Positions 18,353 to 27,629 of a stretch of 64,000 nt of DNA are shown here, one piece after another (the first letter of the stretch is position 1; each line of letters opens with the position of its first letter). The stretch comes from Methanomassiliicoccales archaeon (lineage in GTDB: Archaea; Thermoplasmatota; Thermoplasmata; Methanomassiliicoccales; UBA472). The DNA is taken from positions 29,277 through 93,276 of the forward strand of contig DATKZX010000002.1 of assembly GCA_035527755.1 (NCBI GenBank), given 5' to 3'. A program made the translations under genes and the position numbers. The notes beneath the pieces are model-generated. The model did not search any database and had not been told where the DNA came from. It was given only the letters and a program-made list of their open reading frames with translations.

Positions 18353-18393
18353 TCCTCAGCAAACCTTTTTCAGCCCCCCACTTCGTTATTGAT

Positions 18394-20886
18394 ATGATGA
18401 GCGATGAGGCAGCTGAGGGCAAGGAGAGTAAGCGGAGAAGCGCGACCTTCTCCGTGACCGGTATGACCTGCGCCACTTGCGCTGGGACGATCGCTGATTC
18501 CTTGAACGAACTGGAGGGTGTGTTCGGCGCCGATGTCAACCTGGCGACGGATCGTGCGTCCGTGACCTATGATCCGGAGAAGGTCGACCTGCCCAAGCTG
18601 CGCAAGGCGGTCGAGGACGCCGGATACGGCGTCATAATCAACGAGCTGACCTTGTCGATCTCGGGAATGAGCTGCGCCACCTGCGCCAACACGATCGAGG
18701 AGAATGTAGGCGAACTGGACGGGGTCTACTCCGCCTCTGTCAATTTGGTAACAGAGAAACTTACCGTGAAGTACGACCCGCAGAAGGTCAGGGTCACCCA
18801 GATAAAAAAGGCGGTCGAGGACGCCGGATACGAGGTCATTGAAGCTCAGACGATGGACATGGAGAAGGAGGTCCGGGAGAAGGAGACCAAGCGACAACGC
18901 GCCCTATTGCTGCTCTCGCTGTCCTTGGCCATCCCAACCATGATATTGATGATGACCATGGACTTCACCGATATCGGGCAGGAGTTCCTGATGGAATATG
19001 GCAACCTCATCATGTTCCTGATGGCCACCCCGGTGCAGTTCATCGCTGGTTACCAGTTCTACGTGGGCGCCTACAAGGCGTTGCGGAACCGCACCGCCAA
19101 CATGGACACGCTGATCGCCGTTGGAACCTCAGCGGCCTATTTCTATAGCGTGGCGGTCGTCTTCCTACCCGGCGTGGTTGCCTTCGAACACGTCTACTTT
19201 GACAGCTCGGCCATGATAGTTGCGCTTATCCTGTTCGGCAAATATCTCGAGGCCAAGGCAAAGGGGAGCACCTCGGAAGCGATCAAACGCCTCATGGGAC
19301 TGCAACCCAAGACCGCCCGGATCTTACGTGAAGGGGCGGAGATGGAAATATCGATCGATGAGCTGGACGTCGGCGACGTGATGCTGATCAGGCCGGGGGA
19401 AAAGGTCCCCACGGACGGAGTGGTGATCGACGGGCGTTCATCTGTGGACGAGAGCATCATCACTGGAGAAAGTCTGCCGGTGAGCAAGGAAGAGGGTTCT
19501 GTGGTCATCGGCGCCACGATCAACAAGAACGGGCTGCTGAAGGTGCGGACGACGAAAGTGGGAAAGGATACCGCCCTAGCTCAGATCGTCAAGCTGGTGG
19601 AGGACGCTCAGGTAAGCAAGGCGCCGATACAACGCGTTGCTGACCGCGTAGCGGCCGTGTTCGTGCCAACGGTGATATCGATAGCTCTGATCTCCTTCCT
19701 GCTGTGGTACTTCGTGGGAGTGAACGCCTTCGATGTGCAGCAGGCGGCATTCACCTTCTCCCTCACCATATTCATCACCGTAATGGTCATCGCCTGCCCC
19801 TGCGCCCTGGGATTGGCCACTCCGACGGCGATCATGGTCGGTACTGGTAAGGGAGCGGAGAACGGCATACTCATCAAGGGCGGGGAGTCGCTCGAGATAG
19901 CCGGCCGGATACAGACGGTCGTCTTCGATAAGACCGGTACTTTGACCAAGGGGGAACCAGAGGTGGTGGAGGTGCTGAACTTCGACCCCGGCTGTCCGGA
20001 CATGTTCGAGTTGGTGGCCAGCACCGAGGTCGGTTCCGAGCACCCATTAGGTGAGGCCATCGTGCGTAAGGCCCGGACGGATGGTCTGGAACTTTATGAG
20101 GTGGACGACTTCGAAAGCTTAGCTGGAAAAGGAGTGAAGGCGACCGTAAGGGGAAGGCAGGTAGTGGCAGGAAATCGCGGATTGATGAAAGAGATGAGCA
20201 TTCCCCTGGACGACAAGGAAAAGGACATTACCGCACTTGAAGAGCAGGGAATGACCGCGGTGTTGATCCTGCTGGACGGACGCTTGTGCGGAGCCGTCGG
20301 CATCGCGGACGTCATCAAGCCTACGGCCCAGGAAGCGGTCATCGCCCTAAAGGAGATGGGCATCGAAGTGGTCATGCTAACTGGGGACAATAAACGAACG
20401 GCGAACGCTATCGCGGCCAAGTTGGGCATCGTGACCGTACTGGCCGAAGTGCTTCCGGGCGACAAGGCCAAGGAGATCAGCCGGTTACAGAAGGAGGGGC
20501 GTATCGTGGCCATGGTGGGTGATGGCATCAATGACGCCCCGGCATTGGCACAGGCGGACGTAGGGATGGCCATAGGCTCCGGTACCGATGTCGCTGTGGA
20601 AGCTGGCGATATAGTGCTCATCAAGGACGACCCGAGAGATGTGGTTGCGGCCATACAACTGAGCAAGCAGACCATGAAGAAGATAAGACAGAATTTGTTC
20701 TGGGCCTTCGGCTACAATACTGCCGGCATACCGGTGGCCGCGGGCGTCCTCTATCCATTCTTCGGCATCCTTCTGTCGCCCATCATCGCCGCCGGGGCCA
20801 TGGCCATGTCCTCGGTGTCGGTGGTATCCAACGCCGCACTGCTTAAGCGTTACACGCCTGAGATCAAACGAAAAGGGGGTGAATGA
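18394..20886 (+). CDS. copA: Cu(I)-exporting P1B-type ATPase (830 aa)
   Basis: Two N-terminal heavy-metal-associated domains carry the Cu-binding motifs MTCATC (near residue 24) and MSCATC (near residue 91). Eight membrane helices follow, with the ion-binding CPCALGLATPTA, the phosphorylated Asp in DKTGTLTKG, HP in SEHPLGEA, and the MVGDGINDAPAL hinge. The CPC motif and YN/MxxS residues in the last two helices fit Cu(I) specificity. A small YHS-domain gene follows at once (20887-21030), probably a copper-related partner. Confidence 0.96.
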   Translation: MMSDEAAEGKESKRRSATFSVTGMTCATCAGTIADSLNELEGVFGADVNLATDRASVTYDPEKVDLPKLRKAVEDAGYGVIINELTLSISGMSCATCANTIEENVGELDGVYSASVNLVTEKLTVKYDPQKVRVTQIKKAVEDAGYEVIEAQTMDMEKEVREKETKRQRALLLLSLSLAIPTMILMMTMDFTDIGQEFLMEYGNLIMFLMATPVQFIAGYQFYVGAYKALRNRTANMDTLIAVGTSAAYFYSVAVVFLPGVVAFEHVYFDSSAMIVALILFGKYLEAKAKGSTSEAIKRLMGLQPKTARILREGAEMEISIDELDVGDVMLIRPGEKVPTDGVVIDGRSSVDESIITGESLPVSKEEGSVVIGATINKNGLLKVRTTKVGKDTALAQIVKLVEDAQVSKAPIQRVADRVAAVFVPTVISIALISFLLWYFVGVNAFDVQQAAFTFSLTIFITVMVIACPCALGLATPTAIMVGTGKGAENGILIKGGESLEIAGRIQTVVFDKTGTLTKGEPEVVEVLNFDPGCPDMFELVASTEVGSEHPLGEAIVRKARTDGLELYEVDDFESLAGKGVKATVRGRQVVAGNRGLMKEMSIPLDDKEKDITALEEQGMTAVLILLDGRLCGAVGIADVIKPTAQEAVIALKEMGIEVVMLTGDNKRTANAIAAKLGIVTVLAEVLPGDKAKEISRLQKEGRIVAMVGDGINDAPALAQADVGMAIGSGTDVAVEAGDIVLIKDDPRDVVAAIQLSKQTMKKIRQNLFWAFGYNTAGIPVAAGVLYPFFGILLSPIIAAGAMAMSSVSVVSNAALLKRYTPEIKRKGGE

Positions 20887-21030
20887 TTGGCCGTAGATCC
20901 GATATGCAAGATGCAGGTAGACGCGAAGAGCGCCAAGTGGAGCTCGGAGTATAAGGGCAATAAATACTACTTCTGCGCCCCAGGTTGCAAGAAGAAATTC
21001 GATACGGACCCGGAGAAGTATCTGAAGTAG
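20887..21030 (+). CDS. YHS-domain metal-binding protein (47 aa)
   Basis: The TTG at 20887 comes directly after the copA stop. The whole protein is one YHS domain: DPICKMQV, then KYYFCAPGCKKKFDTDPEKYLK, with the conserved Cys pair FCxxGCKxxF. YHS domains bind copper or other soft metals and are often fused to or encoded beside copper ATPases. Here it is a separate, translationally coupled small protein, suited to deliver or sense Cu(I). Confidence 0.85.
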   Translation: MAVDPICKMQVDAKSAKWSSEYKGNKYYFCAPGCKKKFDTDPEKYLK

Positions 21031-21042
21031 TTAGACCAAAAC

Positions 21043-21085
21043 CTTTTATTTCTTTTTAAAAGAAAGGAAGGCGGGCGTTGCCCGC
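21043..21085 (-). terminator. Hairpin plus T-rich terminator of the GlcD-like gene
   Basis: On the minus strand GCGGGC-AAC-GCCCGC (21071-21085) is followed by a pyrimidine-rich tract CTTCCTTTCTTTT. It ends the FAD oxidase transcript, and the AT-rich tail may also serve the convergent copA-YHS operon. Confidence 0.65.
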
Positions 21086-21093
21086 TAAGATAT

Positions 21094-22674
21094 TTAATGG
21101 CTCTTGTGCCGCCCGTCACGCTCGGCGTTGCCACGCTCTCGCGCATATGCTTCCTGGCGCGCCTCGATGTCCGGGGACTCGCTAGGCAAGGCCTTCTTGA
21201 CCACTCCCATGGCCCCCATGGCCAAGTTGAATAGCGCAGGAGGGATCCTGATCCCGTAGCGGGTGGTGGTTCCGGTGAGCTTTCCAGGATTCATTATGTC
21301 ATCGGGATCGATGAGCTTCTTGATCCCTCGAATGTACTTCGCACCGGTGCCGCGGATGGTGTCCAGGTTGGATGCGAAGAAAGCGCCGAATCCCAATGGG
21401 CGCCCGTCCATGGTCAAAGAGGCGTCAGCAAACTTCTTGTTGAACGCGAAGGAGGTCAGGTTCTGCATCTCATCCGGGTTGAACAGGTAGTATGGCATGA
21501 ACATGACCGTGTTGCGGTCGACCATGGAACCTATTATGGCACCGGTCATATGCAGCTCCTTCAGTATGCTGTAGCAGGTGTCCACGGCCTCCTCGAACTT
21601 GTTCAGGGGCAGTAACGCCTCTCCCGGTATGTGGCCAATGCCGATCTCTCGGGCGCGGAACTCGTAGCAGCGCTCTTCCCACTCGTGAGTGGCATCGGCG
21701 TCCGGTAGCCTCGTGGCCCCGTGTTTCGCCATGATCTCATCGAGCTTCTTCTCCTCCCAGGCCACGATCTCCTTGTCACCCTCTAATTGAATGTTGAGGA
21801 CCGAACCCACTTCAAGAGCGTGCTTGCCGGCCTTCTTCAACAGATCGAAGTGATTTCCATCGCTAAAGCCCATGTGCAGGGGCCGGACGCGGGAGCGGGC
21901 GATGTCCATCAACGGCTTTCCGACAGCCCTTAGGTTCTCGAAGCCGTAGGATAGGGACTTCATCTCCTCCGGAGCGGGCTCCAATTTCAAGGTGACCGTG
22001 CATATCTGGGCCAGTGTGCCTTCGGCTCCGATGATCAGCTGGTTGAGGTTGTAGCCGGTCTCATTGTCCACGATGGAGTCGTAACCGGTGTGTACGATGG
22101 TACCATTGGGCATAACGACCTCCATATTGCGGACCAGCTGGGCGGAGGTGCCGTACTTGTAGGAACCAACTCCCACACCGTTGACGGAGACCCACCCGCC
22201 CAAGGTGGCCGACGGGAAGCTGCTGGGGTAGCCACCCAATAGAAGCCCCTTTTCCAAACAGTCATCGTAGACCTGTTTCCAGGTGCATCCGGCTTGGGCG
22301 ACGACGTAGAGGTTCTCCACATCGATCTTGATGATCTTATTCATGCCACCGCTGCTATCGATCAGAATTCCGCCGAACACCGGTATGGAACCTCCCAATC
22401 CCCAAGTGGAAGCTCCACGCGGAGTGATGGGGATCTTTTCCTCAGCGGCGATCTTGACGATCTTGGCCACGTCCTCAGTCGTGTGAGGGCGGACCACGAT
22501 ATCTGGAATGTTCTTAAAGGCTAATTGGGTCACATTTGGAAGCGGGGCGAGGTCATGGCTATAGAGCAACCTTTCCATTTTGCTCGTCTTAACGTTCTCT
22601 CTTCCAATGGCATCTTGCAGTTTTGCCACGACCGGAGCCATGACCCTGCTGACTTTCTCCTCCGCAGCTTCCAT
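21094..22674 (-). CDS. FAD-linked oxidase, GlcD/D-lactate dehydrogenase type (526 aa)
   Basis: The N-terminal FAD-binding type 4 domain shows VVRPHTTEDVAKIVKIA and the FAD loop ITPRGASTWGLGGSIP near residue 95, with ATLGGWVSVNGVG and IIGAEGTLAQIC later. The C-terminal FAD oxidase domain ends with IDPDDIMNPGKL, the conserved helix near FAD. The family oxidises 2-hydroxy acids such as D-lactate or glycolate and passes electrons to a membrane or FeS partner. No FeS partner gene is adjacent. A TATA-like TTTATATCC precedes the start by about 25 bases. Confidence 0.9.
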   Translation of the reverse strand: MEAAEEKVSRVMAPVVAKLQDAIGRENVKTSKMERLLYSHDLAPLPNVTQLAFKNIPDIVVRPHTTEDVAKIVKIAAEEKIPITPRGASTWGLGGSIPVFGGILIDSSGGMNKIIKIDVENLYVVAQAGCTWKQVYDDCLEKGLLLGGYPSSFPSATLGGWVSVNGVGVGSYKYGTSAQLVRNMEVVMPNGTIVHTGYDSIVDNETGYNLNQLIIGAEGTLAQICTVTLKLEPAPEEMKSLSYGFENLRAVGKPLMDIARSRVRPLHMGFSDGNHFDLLKKAGKHALEVGSVLNIQLEGDKEIVAWEEKKLDEIMAKHGATRLPDADATHEWEERCYEFRAREIGIGHIPGEALLPLNKFEEAVDTCYSILKELHMTGAIIGSMVDRNTVMFMPYYLFNPDEMQNLTSFAFNKKFADASLTMDGRPLGFGAFFASNLDTIRGTGAKYIRGIKKLIDPDDIMNPGKLTGTTTRYGIRIPPALFNLAMGAMGVVKKALPSESPDIEARQEAYARERGNAERDGRHKSH

Positions 22675-22797
22675 ATGAAGTCCTCAAATTACTAGGATAT
22701 AAACAAGATTATTCCGTAAAGACCGTAATGTATTTTAAATGTATTCCCAAGCCATACGTAAAAAATCTAACATTCTATTCATTATGAAATAATTAAA

Positions 22798-23078
22798 AAG
22801 GTGCCCGAGTATCGGTGCTTTTAGGTACTTCGTCCCGTCTTGACGATCTCGCATCTGCAGATGGGAGAATCATCATTTTGATGACGTCCTACCTAGCTAA
22901 CGAACCCCGAAAGGATCGATCGCTTATCCGTATCACCGCTCACCCGCCTTAAGCCGGGCAATGGTTGGCAGACCTGCTCCCGAAGGAGCATGGATAGGAC
23001 CTATACCTATGGGCACGATCCTCAAATCATGCTGGATCCATCCTGGTTTCCCTACAGCTTTTCCGACTCGGGCAATAT
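22798..23078 (-). ncRNA. Structured non-coding RNA of unidentified class (about 280 nt)
   Basis: On the minus strand the two ends form a closing helix: GCCCGAGTCGG (23063-23073) pairs with CCGATACTCGGGC (22803-22815), leaving a two-base bulge. Inside are several hairpins, including GCTCC-TTCG-GGAGC, TCATC-AAAA-TGATGA, a CCCGxC-TTAA-GxCGGG stem and a CTC/CATC stem around TGCA. A TATA-like AGTATAAG (plus-strand reading, 23096-23103) lies about 26 bases upstream and a five-T run follows the closing helix. No good open frame covers it. SRP RNA was considered but the conserved helix 8 loop was not found. Confidence 0.55.
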
Positions 23079-23185
23079 TTACTATTGTCACCCATAGTAT
23101 AAGTAATTTTTGTTAATCTATGGGATGGCCAGAATATTATTTGATGTATATTAATAAATTAGCTCAAGAAGGTGGAATAGCACAT

Positions 23186-23440
23186 AACAAGAGTGCCCGG
23201 GCGGAGGGGAGGAGAAAGGTGACCATTGGTCCGACCCATTCCTCAAAATGGAGATGTTCCTCAGGCGACCATCCCTTCATCTCCGCCCGATCACCCGAAG
23301 GCTCGGGGGATCCGTTGGAACTGCGCACAGTTATCACAGGTGCCGTTTCCGAACGGTTGCATCTTTGGCTGATGAAAGCTCAGTGATTCGTTGTTAACGG
23401 ATCACGGGTCCTGCCCTCTCCATTCCACGGGCAACTTAAT
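23186..23440 (+). ncRNA. Second structured non-coding RNA candidate (about 250 nt)
   Basis: A nested set of helices spans the region. TGCCCG (23194-23199) pairs with CGGGCA (23428-23433). GGCGGAG (23200-23206) pairs with CTCCGCC (23281-23287). GATCCGTT (23309-23316) pairs with AACGGATC (23396-23403) and encloses the hairpins AACTG-CGCA-CAGTT and CCGTT-TCCG-AACGG. A separate CCCGA-AGGC-TCGGG hairpin lies at 23294-23307. The strand is assigned plus because an AT-rich promoter-like stretch lies to the left. No known class was recognised; the short open frame through it is probably a shadow. Confidence 0.5.
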
Positions 23441-23502
23441 ACTTGGCGTTACTAACTATAAATAGATTATTTTTATACCAGGCAACGAAATTTGAGTCCC
23501 TC

Positions 23503-23733
23503 TCACTTGAGAGATTCCAATTCGGTTCGGGATGCCCGGATCTTTTCCCCGATCGAGTTCATCTTTGATTGGCACTTGTTACGAATGCGGTCCGCTTCCT
23601 CCTGACCCATCTCCCTCTTGTTGTAGCGCTTATCGGCCTCATCCATTTCGCTCCTGTATTCAGCCATAAGGGCGTTCAGGTCTTTTATGCGCTTTTCAAG
23701 CTTTTCTGACCTTGGTGCGAACATGAAAATCAA
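23503..23733 (-). CDS. Small coiled-coil protein (76 aa)
   Basis: Almost the entire protein is a charged heptad-like helix (EKLEKRIKDLNALMAEYRSEMDE, split by an NKREMG turn, then a second helix to the end). It would form a two-helix hairpin or oligomer, similar to short archaeal coiled-coil proteins of unknown role. The start could be the Met at residue 1 or residue 4. It lies alone after the structured RNA region. Confidence 0.55.
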   Translation of the reverse strand: MIFMFAPRSEKLEKRIKDLNALMAEYRSEMDEADKRYNKREMGQEEADRIRNKCQSKMNSIGEKIRASRTELESLK

Positions 23734-23893
23734 TAGATATTATACATATGCCAACTATAAATTATTGGACCATTGCCCCTTCACCCCGGTTCCATACCTA
23801 ATTTGACCAACGACCCCACGGAGGCGAAGCTGAAGGTGACGGAGACCTTGGCCCTTTCCATGGTCCTGTCTACCTTCTCCAATTACCTCATAT

Positions 23894-24307
23894 TCAGTAT
23901 GAACTGATCGTCTTCCATAAGGTCTTTAAAAGAGGTTCCAGAAGTTCTTCATCGGCCAAACGCAATAGATGACTAGGGCATGAACAATCGGATGATCCGA
24001 ATCCTTTAACGGGGATGGTCAGCGATACATCTTGCGATAACGTTGTAAATATCCGACATTCCAAACGGCGTTCATCGGGGAAGATCAAGGCCCCGAATAC
24101 CTTTCCCTCCTGCAGCAGGTAGTCGATATGCCAATGCAGTGTCTTATCGTGATCGAAATGCCTCCCTACCCGGTTGCCTATCCCGTTCAGGGCAGAACCG
24201 CAATACAAGTATGTCCCCGATGGAAAATGCCACTTTCCTGATCTCCCCACCTCTATGTCCCTATCCTCGTCCAGGGTTATCAGTAGGAGATAGCTGCCTT
24301 TCATCAT
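23894..24307 (-). CDS. DUF123 GIY-YIG-related nuclease-like protein (137 aa)
   Basis: The pattern GSYLLLITLDED, FPSGTYLYCGSALNGIGNRVGRHF and LHWHIDYLL is typical of DUF123. This family is related to the GIY-YIG nuclease fold and is sometimes fused to endonuclease III in archaea and bacteria. The conserved GxYxYxGSA and WHIDYL motifs are intact. It may act in DNA repair, but activity is not shown by sequence. Two cysteines in DCSCPSHL are also typical of the family. Confidence 0.82.
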   Translation of the reverse strand: MMKGSYLLLITLDEDRDIEVGRSGKWHFPSGTYLYCGSALNGIGNRVGRHFDHDKTLHWHIDYLLQEGKVFGALIFPDERRLECRIFTTLSQDVSLTIPVKGFGSSDCSCPSHLLRLADEELLEPLLKTLWKTISSY

Positions 24308-24480
24308 GACCTCGATCCCACCTTTCCTTTGTATTGGTTATAACATAAACACCGTGGCCGTCATAAAAGATCATGTCGATCGGGATCAACTCGTCCCCTC
24401 CTCAAATGTAGGCTGGTGATCAACCATCATCATCGAACAATGCATGCACTTCTTCGAGATGACCTTGGCCAGAGAGGTAG

Positions 24481-25401
24481 CTAGTCCTTTATCGCTCCCT
24501 CTACCTCGGCCTTAGTACGGATCTTGATGATGGTGCTATCTCCCAGACGGCAATCGGATATTATGGCGATGTCCTTGAGCTTCCGCCCATAGACCTCCAG
24601 TTCCTCCATCTCCCTGAGATGTTTCTTGTAGGGGATCTTAACCCTCAATCCATCAACATGGAGCACCACTGGAGCCGGACGCAGACACTCCTGCACCGCA
24701 TCCATCTCATCCAAGATGTCCTTTATTTCCGATGGGTGAACGAACAAGGGGTCTTCCTCGATCTCCATTCTCCGGACGTCGATCACCTCTTTGACCCGGT
24801 CGGCGATCTCCTCCAGCTTGGCGATCTCTTCGGCCCGTCTCATCCTTTCGACCTTCCGCCCCACTCCACATACCAAGGCTTCGCAGTGCGGAAGCGAATC
24901 TACCTCTGGACCGATGACCGTCACCACTGGGATCTGGATATCCTTGAATAGGTCTATCTTCTCATGGGTCACGCACTCCTTGAAGTTGCCCAGCATGAAT
25001 ATGGCCGCATCGTATTCCTCGATTATGGCCTTCTCCTCCGCTGATATCTGGCATGTCTTCCGTCCGCGGCCTCGGGCCAAACCCATGACGATGGTGATGG
25101 CACCGTATCGTCTCAGGTGCTCGGCTATATCGCATATTGGGTGTGGCATGTGGTGACGACCTAGGGTCGGTCCGATGACAGCTATCTCCGTCCCCGCCAG
25201 AGGAACCTCGATGATCTTACCACCCAGCTCTGCTGTCTTCCTCTCCACCAATGGCCGGTCCTCGGAGGGGATGGCCATGGTGATGATGATCATTACCTGC
25301 ACCTGGGTCTTCTGCAGTACGAACCCGCCAATATCTTCGATGAGGTCGAAAAGCTCCTCGACCTTGTGCACTCCGCCGTCGTACATCAGCACTTCGTACA
25401 T
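24481..25401 (-). CDS. Methanogenesis marker protein 7
   Basis: The protein (306 aa) begins [24 protein letters not shown], as in methanogenesis marker 7 proteins, with TEIAVIGPTLGRHHMPHPICDIAEHLRRYG and VGRKVERMRRAEEI. It is the last gene of the marker operon and overlaps the marker 17 gene by one base. In other methanogens Mmp7 is a component, with Mmp17, Mmp3, McrC and the A2 ATPase, of the ATP-driven complex that reduces the Ni of F430 in MCR. Conserved Cys and His residues (in PHPICD, NFKECVTHE) could help hold a metal cluster. Confidence 0.9.
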   Translation of the reverse strand: MYEVLMYDGGVHKVEELFDLIEDIGGFVLQKTQVQVMIIITMAIPSEDRPLVERKTAELGGKIIEVPLAGTEIAVIGPTLGRHHMPHPICDIAEHLRRYGAITIVMGLARGRGRKTCQISAEEKAIIEEYDAAIFMLGNFKECVTHEKIDLFKDIQIPVVTVIGPEVDSLPHCEALVCGVGRKVERMRRAEEIAKLEEIADRVKEVIDVRRMEIEEDPLFVHPSEIKDILDEMDAVQECLRPAPVVLHVDGLRVKIPYKKHLREMEELEVYGRKLKDIAIISDCRLGDSTIIKIRTKAEVEGAIKD

Positions 25402-26018
25402 TATTCCTCCACCTCGCGGATCATGTACTGGTGCACCTTCTTGGCCTCCTCGATGAAATCGACCGTCATGCCATGCTCGGTAGCGACGATGGTCATGGTG
25501 TTGTTGTCATAGAACTCGTGACGTACCTTCAGCCCCTCGGGCAGCAAACGCCATATGGCGTCGAGAAGTTGGGAACGGGTCTCCTCCTCCGGATCCAGCT
25601 TAAGGTCGGAGAGCTCCTTGGCCGAAACACCTTCGACGAATACTTCCAGGCGGGTCAGCTGCTGTACCCTGTCCCGGCCGTACAAGCGCCATAGGGTGGC
25701 CATCAGACGGGGTGCGTACGACTCGTCCTTGATCTCGATGAAGGTCCCACCCTCCTGCGCTTTTATTTCAGCGATGTCGTATACTGGGCGTTTACCCGAT
25801 GAGTGCTTGACCCTGAGGGAGACGATGAACAAGGTCTGGTCCGGGCGGATGGTCAGTTTGACCCGTTCCACCATGTTGCTCATTCCCATGTCCATCAAGA
25901 TACGTCCCATCAGCCATTGATACGACTCCAGAGCATATTGCTCCGTTCCCTCCACCTCGAACTCGACCAATTTCTCACCCCAGAAGGCCGGATGACAACA
26001 GGGCTGCGCCGACCGCAC
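25401..26018 (-). CDS. Methanogenesis marker protein 17
   Basis: A 205-aa protein. Its body has [39 protein letters not shown] and [21 protein letters not shown], as in methanogenesis marker 17. The first 12 or so codons ([15 protein letters not shown]) overlap the marker 15 gene by 44 bases, so the true start may be a little inside, near 25980. It lies between the marker 15 and marker 7 genes. In other methanogens it belongs to the MCR activation complex. Confidence 0.85.
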   Translation of the reverse strand: MRSAQPCCHPAFWGEKLVEFEVEGTEQYALESYQWLMGRILMDMGMSNMVERVKLTIRPDQTLFIVSLRVKHSSGKRPVYDIAEIKAQEGGTFIEIKDESYAPRLMATLWRLYGRDRVQQLTRLEVFVEGVSAKELSDLKLDPEEETRSQLLDAIWRLLPEGLKVRHEFYDNNTMTIVATEHGMTVDFIEEAKKVHQYMIREVEE

Positions 26019-27198
26019 CTATGTACTGCGGGTTCGGCGGCACTATGGGCCTCTCCCCCAGGGTGTGCTCCATGGCGGTCACCAATCCGGAGATCAGAGC
26101 TGTCCCTCCCACCTGGATTATGGGGTGGCGGACCTCGATCTCCTGCAGCTGCTGCTCGTATATCTGCTCTGTCACGCTATGACAGGCGGCAGCGGCCACG
26201 TCCTCCAGGGTGTTCCCGGCCGCCAACGACGTCACCAGGTCCTGAATGCCGAAGATGGAGCAGTAGGAGTTCATCTTGACCTTGGTATGATCACCCTTGT
26301 CAGCCAAAGCCCCCAGCTCGGTGATCTCCACCTTGAGCCTCTTTGCCGTCAGCTCAAGGAAACGACCGGACGCTCCGGCACAGATGCCCCCCATGGTGAA
26401 GTTGTCTGGGATGCCATCCCTTACAGTGATGGCCTTGTTGTCCATTCCACCAATGTCAATGATCGTCGCCTCACCTTTCTGCTTTCCGGCCAGCCACACG
26501 GCGCCTTTGGAGTTCACCGTAAGTTCCTCCTGGACGAGCTTGGCGTTGAACTTCTTTCCCAGTGTAAAACGGCCGTAGCCAGTTGTCCCGATCGCATCTA
26601 ACTGCTCCCGTTTGACCCCGGCCTCGGCCAGGGCGTTCACTAGTGCGGTCTCGGCCGCTGAGAACACATCCGTGGTCGGCAGCCAGTATTTTCCTATGAT
26701 CTCATTATCGCGCATTATGACCGCCTTGGTTGTGGAAGAACCGGAGTCCAGACCGGCGGTGAGACCGACCTGTCTTTCCCTGGCCAATAACTCCTTGCGC
26801 TCAACGATGGTCACTAAAGCCTCCATCCGGGTCAGCAGCTGAGCCGACTTGGTCCTCTCAGTGAAGGAATAGGTGACCACCGGTAGCCTGGTATGTTCCT
26901 GCACATACTTCCTGAGCTCCGTACGTACCAGCGCGGCCTCGGCGCACCTGAAGCAGGTGGCTATGAAAATGGCGTCGGCATCATAGTTCTTGTCGGCCAG
27001 CTCGATCGCTCGAGCGATCATCAATTTAAGTTGAGGGCTGTGAGGATTGAAACCGAAGTCCTTGACCGCTTTGTCGATCTTGTCCATGTTGACATCGGGA
27101 TATACCATCTTGGCCCCGACGATCTCAGCGGCGTTCTCTATCTCCCCCTGCACCGCGCTATACTCGGTCCCACATGACAACTGAGCGATCTTGATCAT
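25975..27198 (-). CDS. Methanogenesis marker protein 15 (HgdC/BadF-type ATPase)
   Basis: The ASKHA fold of 2-hydroxyglutaryl-CoA dehydratase activases is clear: [13 protein letters not shown] phosphate loop near residue 150, [18 protein letters not shown], the bridging helix [10 protein letters not shown] with its conserved Cys (which would hold a [4Fe-4S] cluster at a dimer interface), and [11 protein letters not shown] near the end. The first ~140 residues are an extra domain with cysteines ([12 protein letters not shown]). The family couples ATP to low-potential electron transfer, so a role in delivering electrons for MCR maturation or activation is likely, though not proven. Confidence 0.9.
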   Translation of the reverse strand: MIKIAQLSCGTEYSAVQGEIENAAEIVGAKMVYPDVNMDKIDKAVKDFGFNPHSPQLKLMIARAIELADKNYDADAIFIATCFRCAEAALVRTELRKYVQEHTRLPVVTYSFTERTKSAQLLTRMEALVTIVERKELLARERQVGLTAGLDSGSSTTKAVIMRDNEIIGKYWLPTTDVFSAAETALVNALAEAGVKREQLDAIGTTGYGRFTLGKKFNAKLVQEELTVNSKGAVWLAGKQKGEATIIDIGGMDNKAITVRDGIPDNFTMGGICAGASGRFLELTAKRLKVEITELGALADKGDHTKVKMNSYCSIFGIQDLVTSLAAGNTLEDVAAAACHSVTEQIYEQQLQEIEVRHPIIQVGGTALISGLVTAMEHTLGERPIVPPNPQYIGAVGAALLSSGLLG

Positions 27199-27629
27199 TT
27201 TAATTCCTCCAGGAACTCCTTGATGCTGACGACCATGATCTTGGCCTCATCCTCGTCCTCAGGGTATTCCAGGGAGAGAATGGGCACCTTTCTCTTGCGT
27301 ACCAGCAGTTTAGCCAGTTCGTTCGTTCTCTGACACCCGACGCATCCAAAGCTGTAAGGGGCGTCCTCCATGAATATGGCCGCTTCCGCCTGATCGATAA
27401 GCGGGCCGTAGATGGACATTCGACCACGTATGCCCGAGGGGATCTCGATACCTGCGTACTTCAATCCAAGCTTGACATCGTCCAAGGTCACGTTGAGCGG
27501 CGGAGCCTCTATCTCATTGGAGTTGACCCGGTCCTTCAGAGCCCCCATGAGGCTCAAAGGTTGGTGGCCGAACCTTTCCACCAGGTCATACAATATCAGG
27601 CTGTTCGGTGGCATTATGAAGATCTTCAT
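27195..27629 (-). CDS. Methanogenesis marker protein 5
   Basis: The protein (144 aa) starts [22 protein letters not shown] and contains [20 protein letters not shown] and [15 protein letters not shown], as in methanogenesis marker 5. The GCVGC pair may bind a metal or cluster. It overlaps the marker 15 gene by four bases and the marker 6 gene by four bases, so the set is translationally coupled. Its biochemical role is not established. Confidence 0.88.
   Translation of the reverse strand: MKIFIMPPNSLILYDLVERFGHQPLSLMGALKDRVNSNEIEAPPLNVTLDDVKLGLKYAGIEIPSGIRGRMSIYGPLIDQAEAAIFMEDAPYSFGCVGCQRTNELAKLLVRKRKVPILSLEYPEDEDEAKIMVVSIKEFLEELK

Noticed and set aside
22798..23078. Archaeal SRP (7S) RNA
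   Set aside because: The size and paired ends fit, but I could not find the conserved helix 8 loops (GGAAGCAGC-like) on either strand, and the interior looks like separate hairpins rather than one long helix 5. Left as unidentified.
23803..23907. 35-codon frame starting at TTG (ends SNYLIFSMN)
   Set aside because: Short, no clear ribosome-binding site, and overlaps the 3' end of the DUF123 gene. It could be a gene remnant but is not supported.
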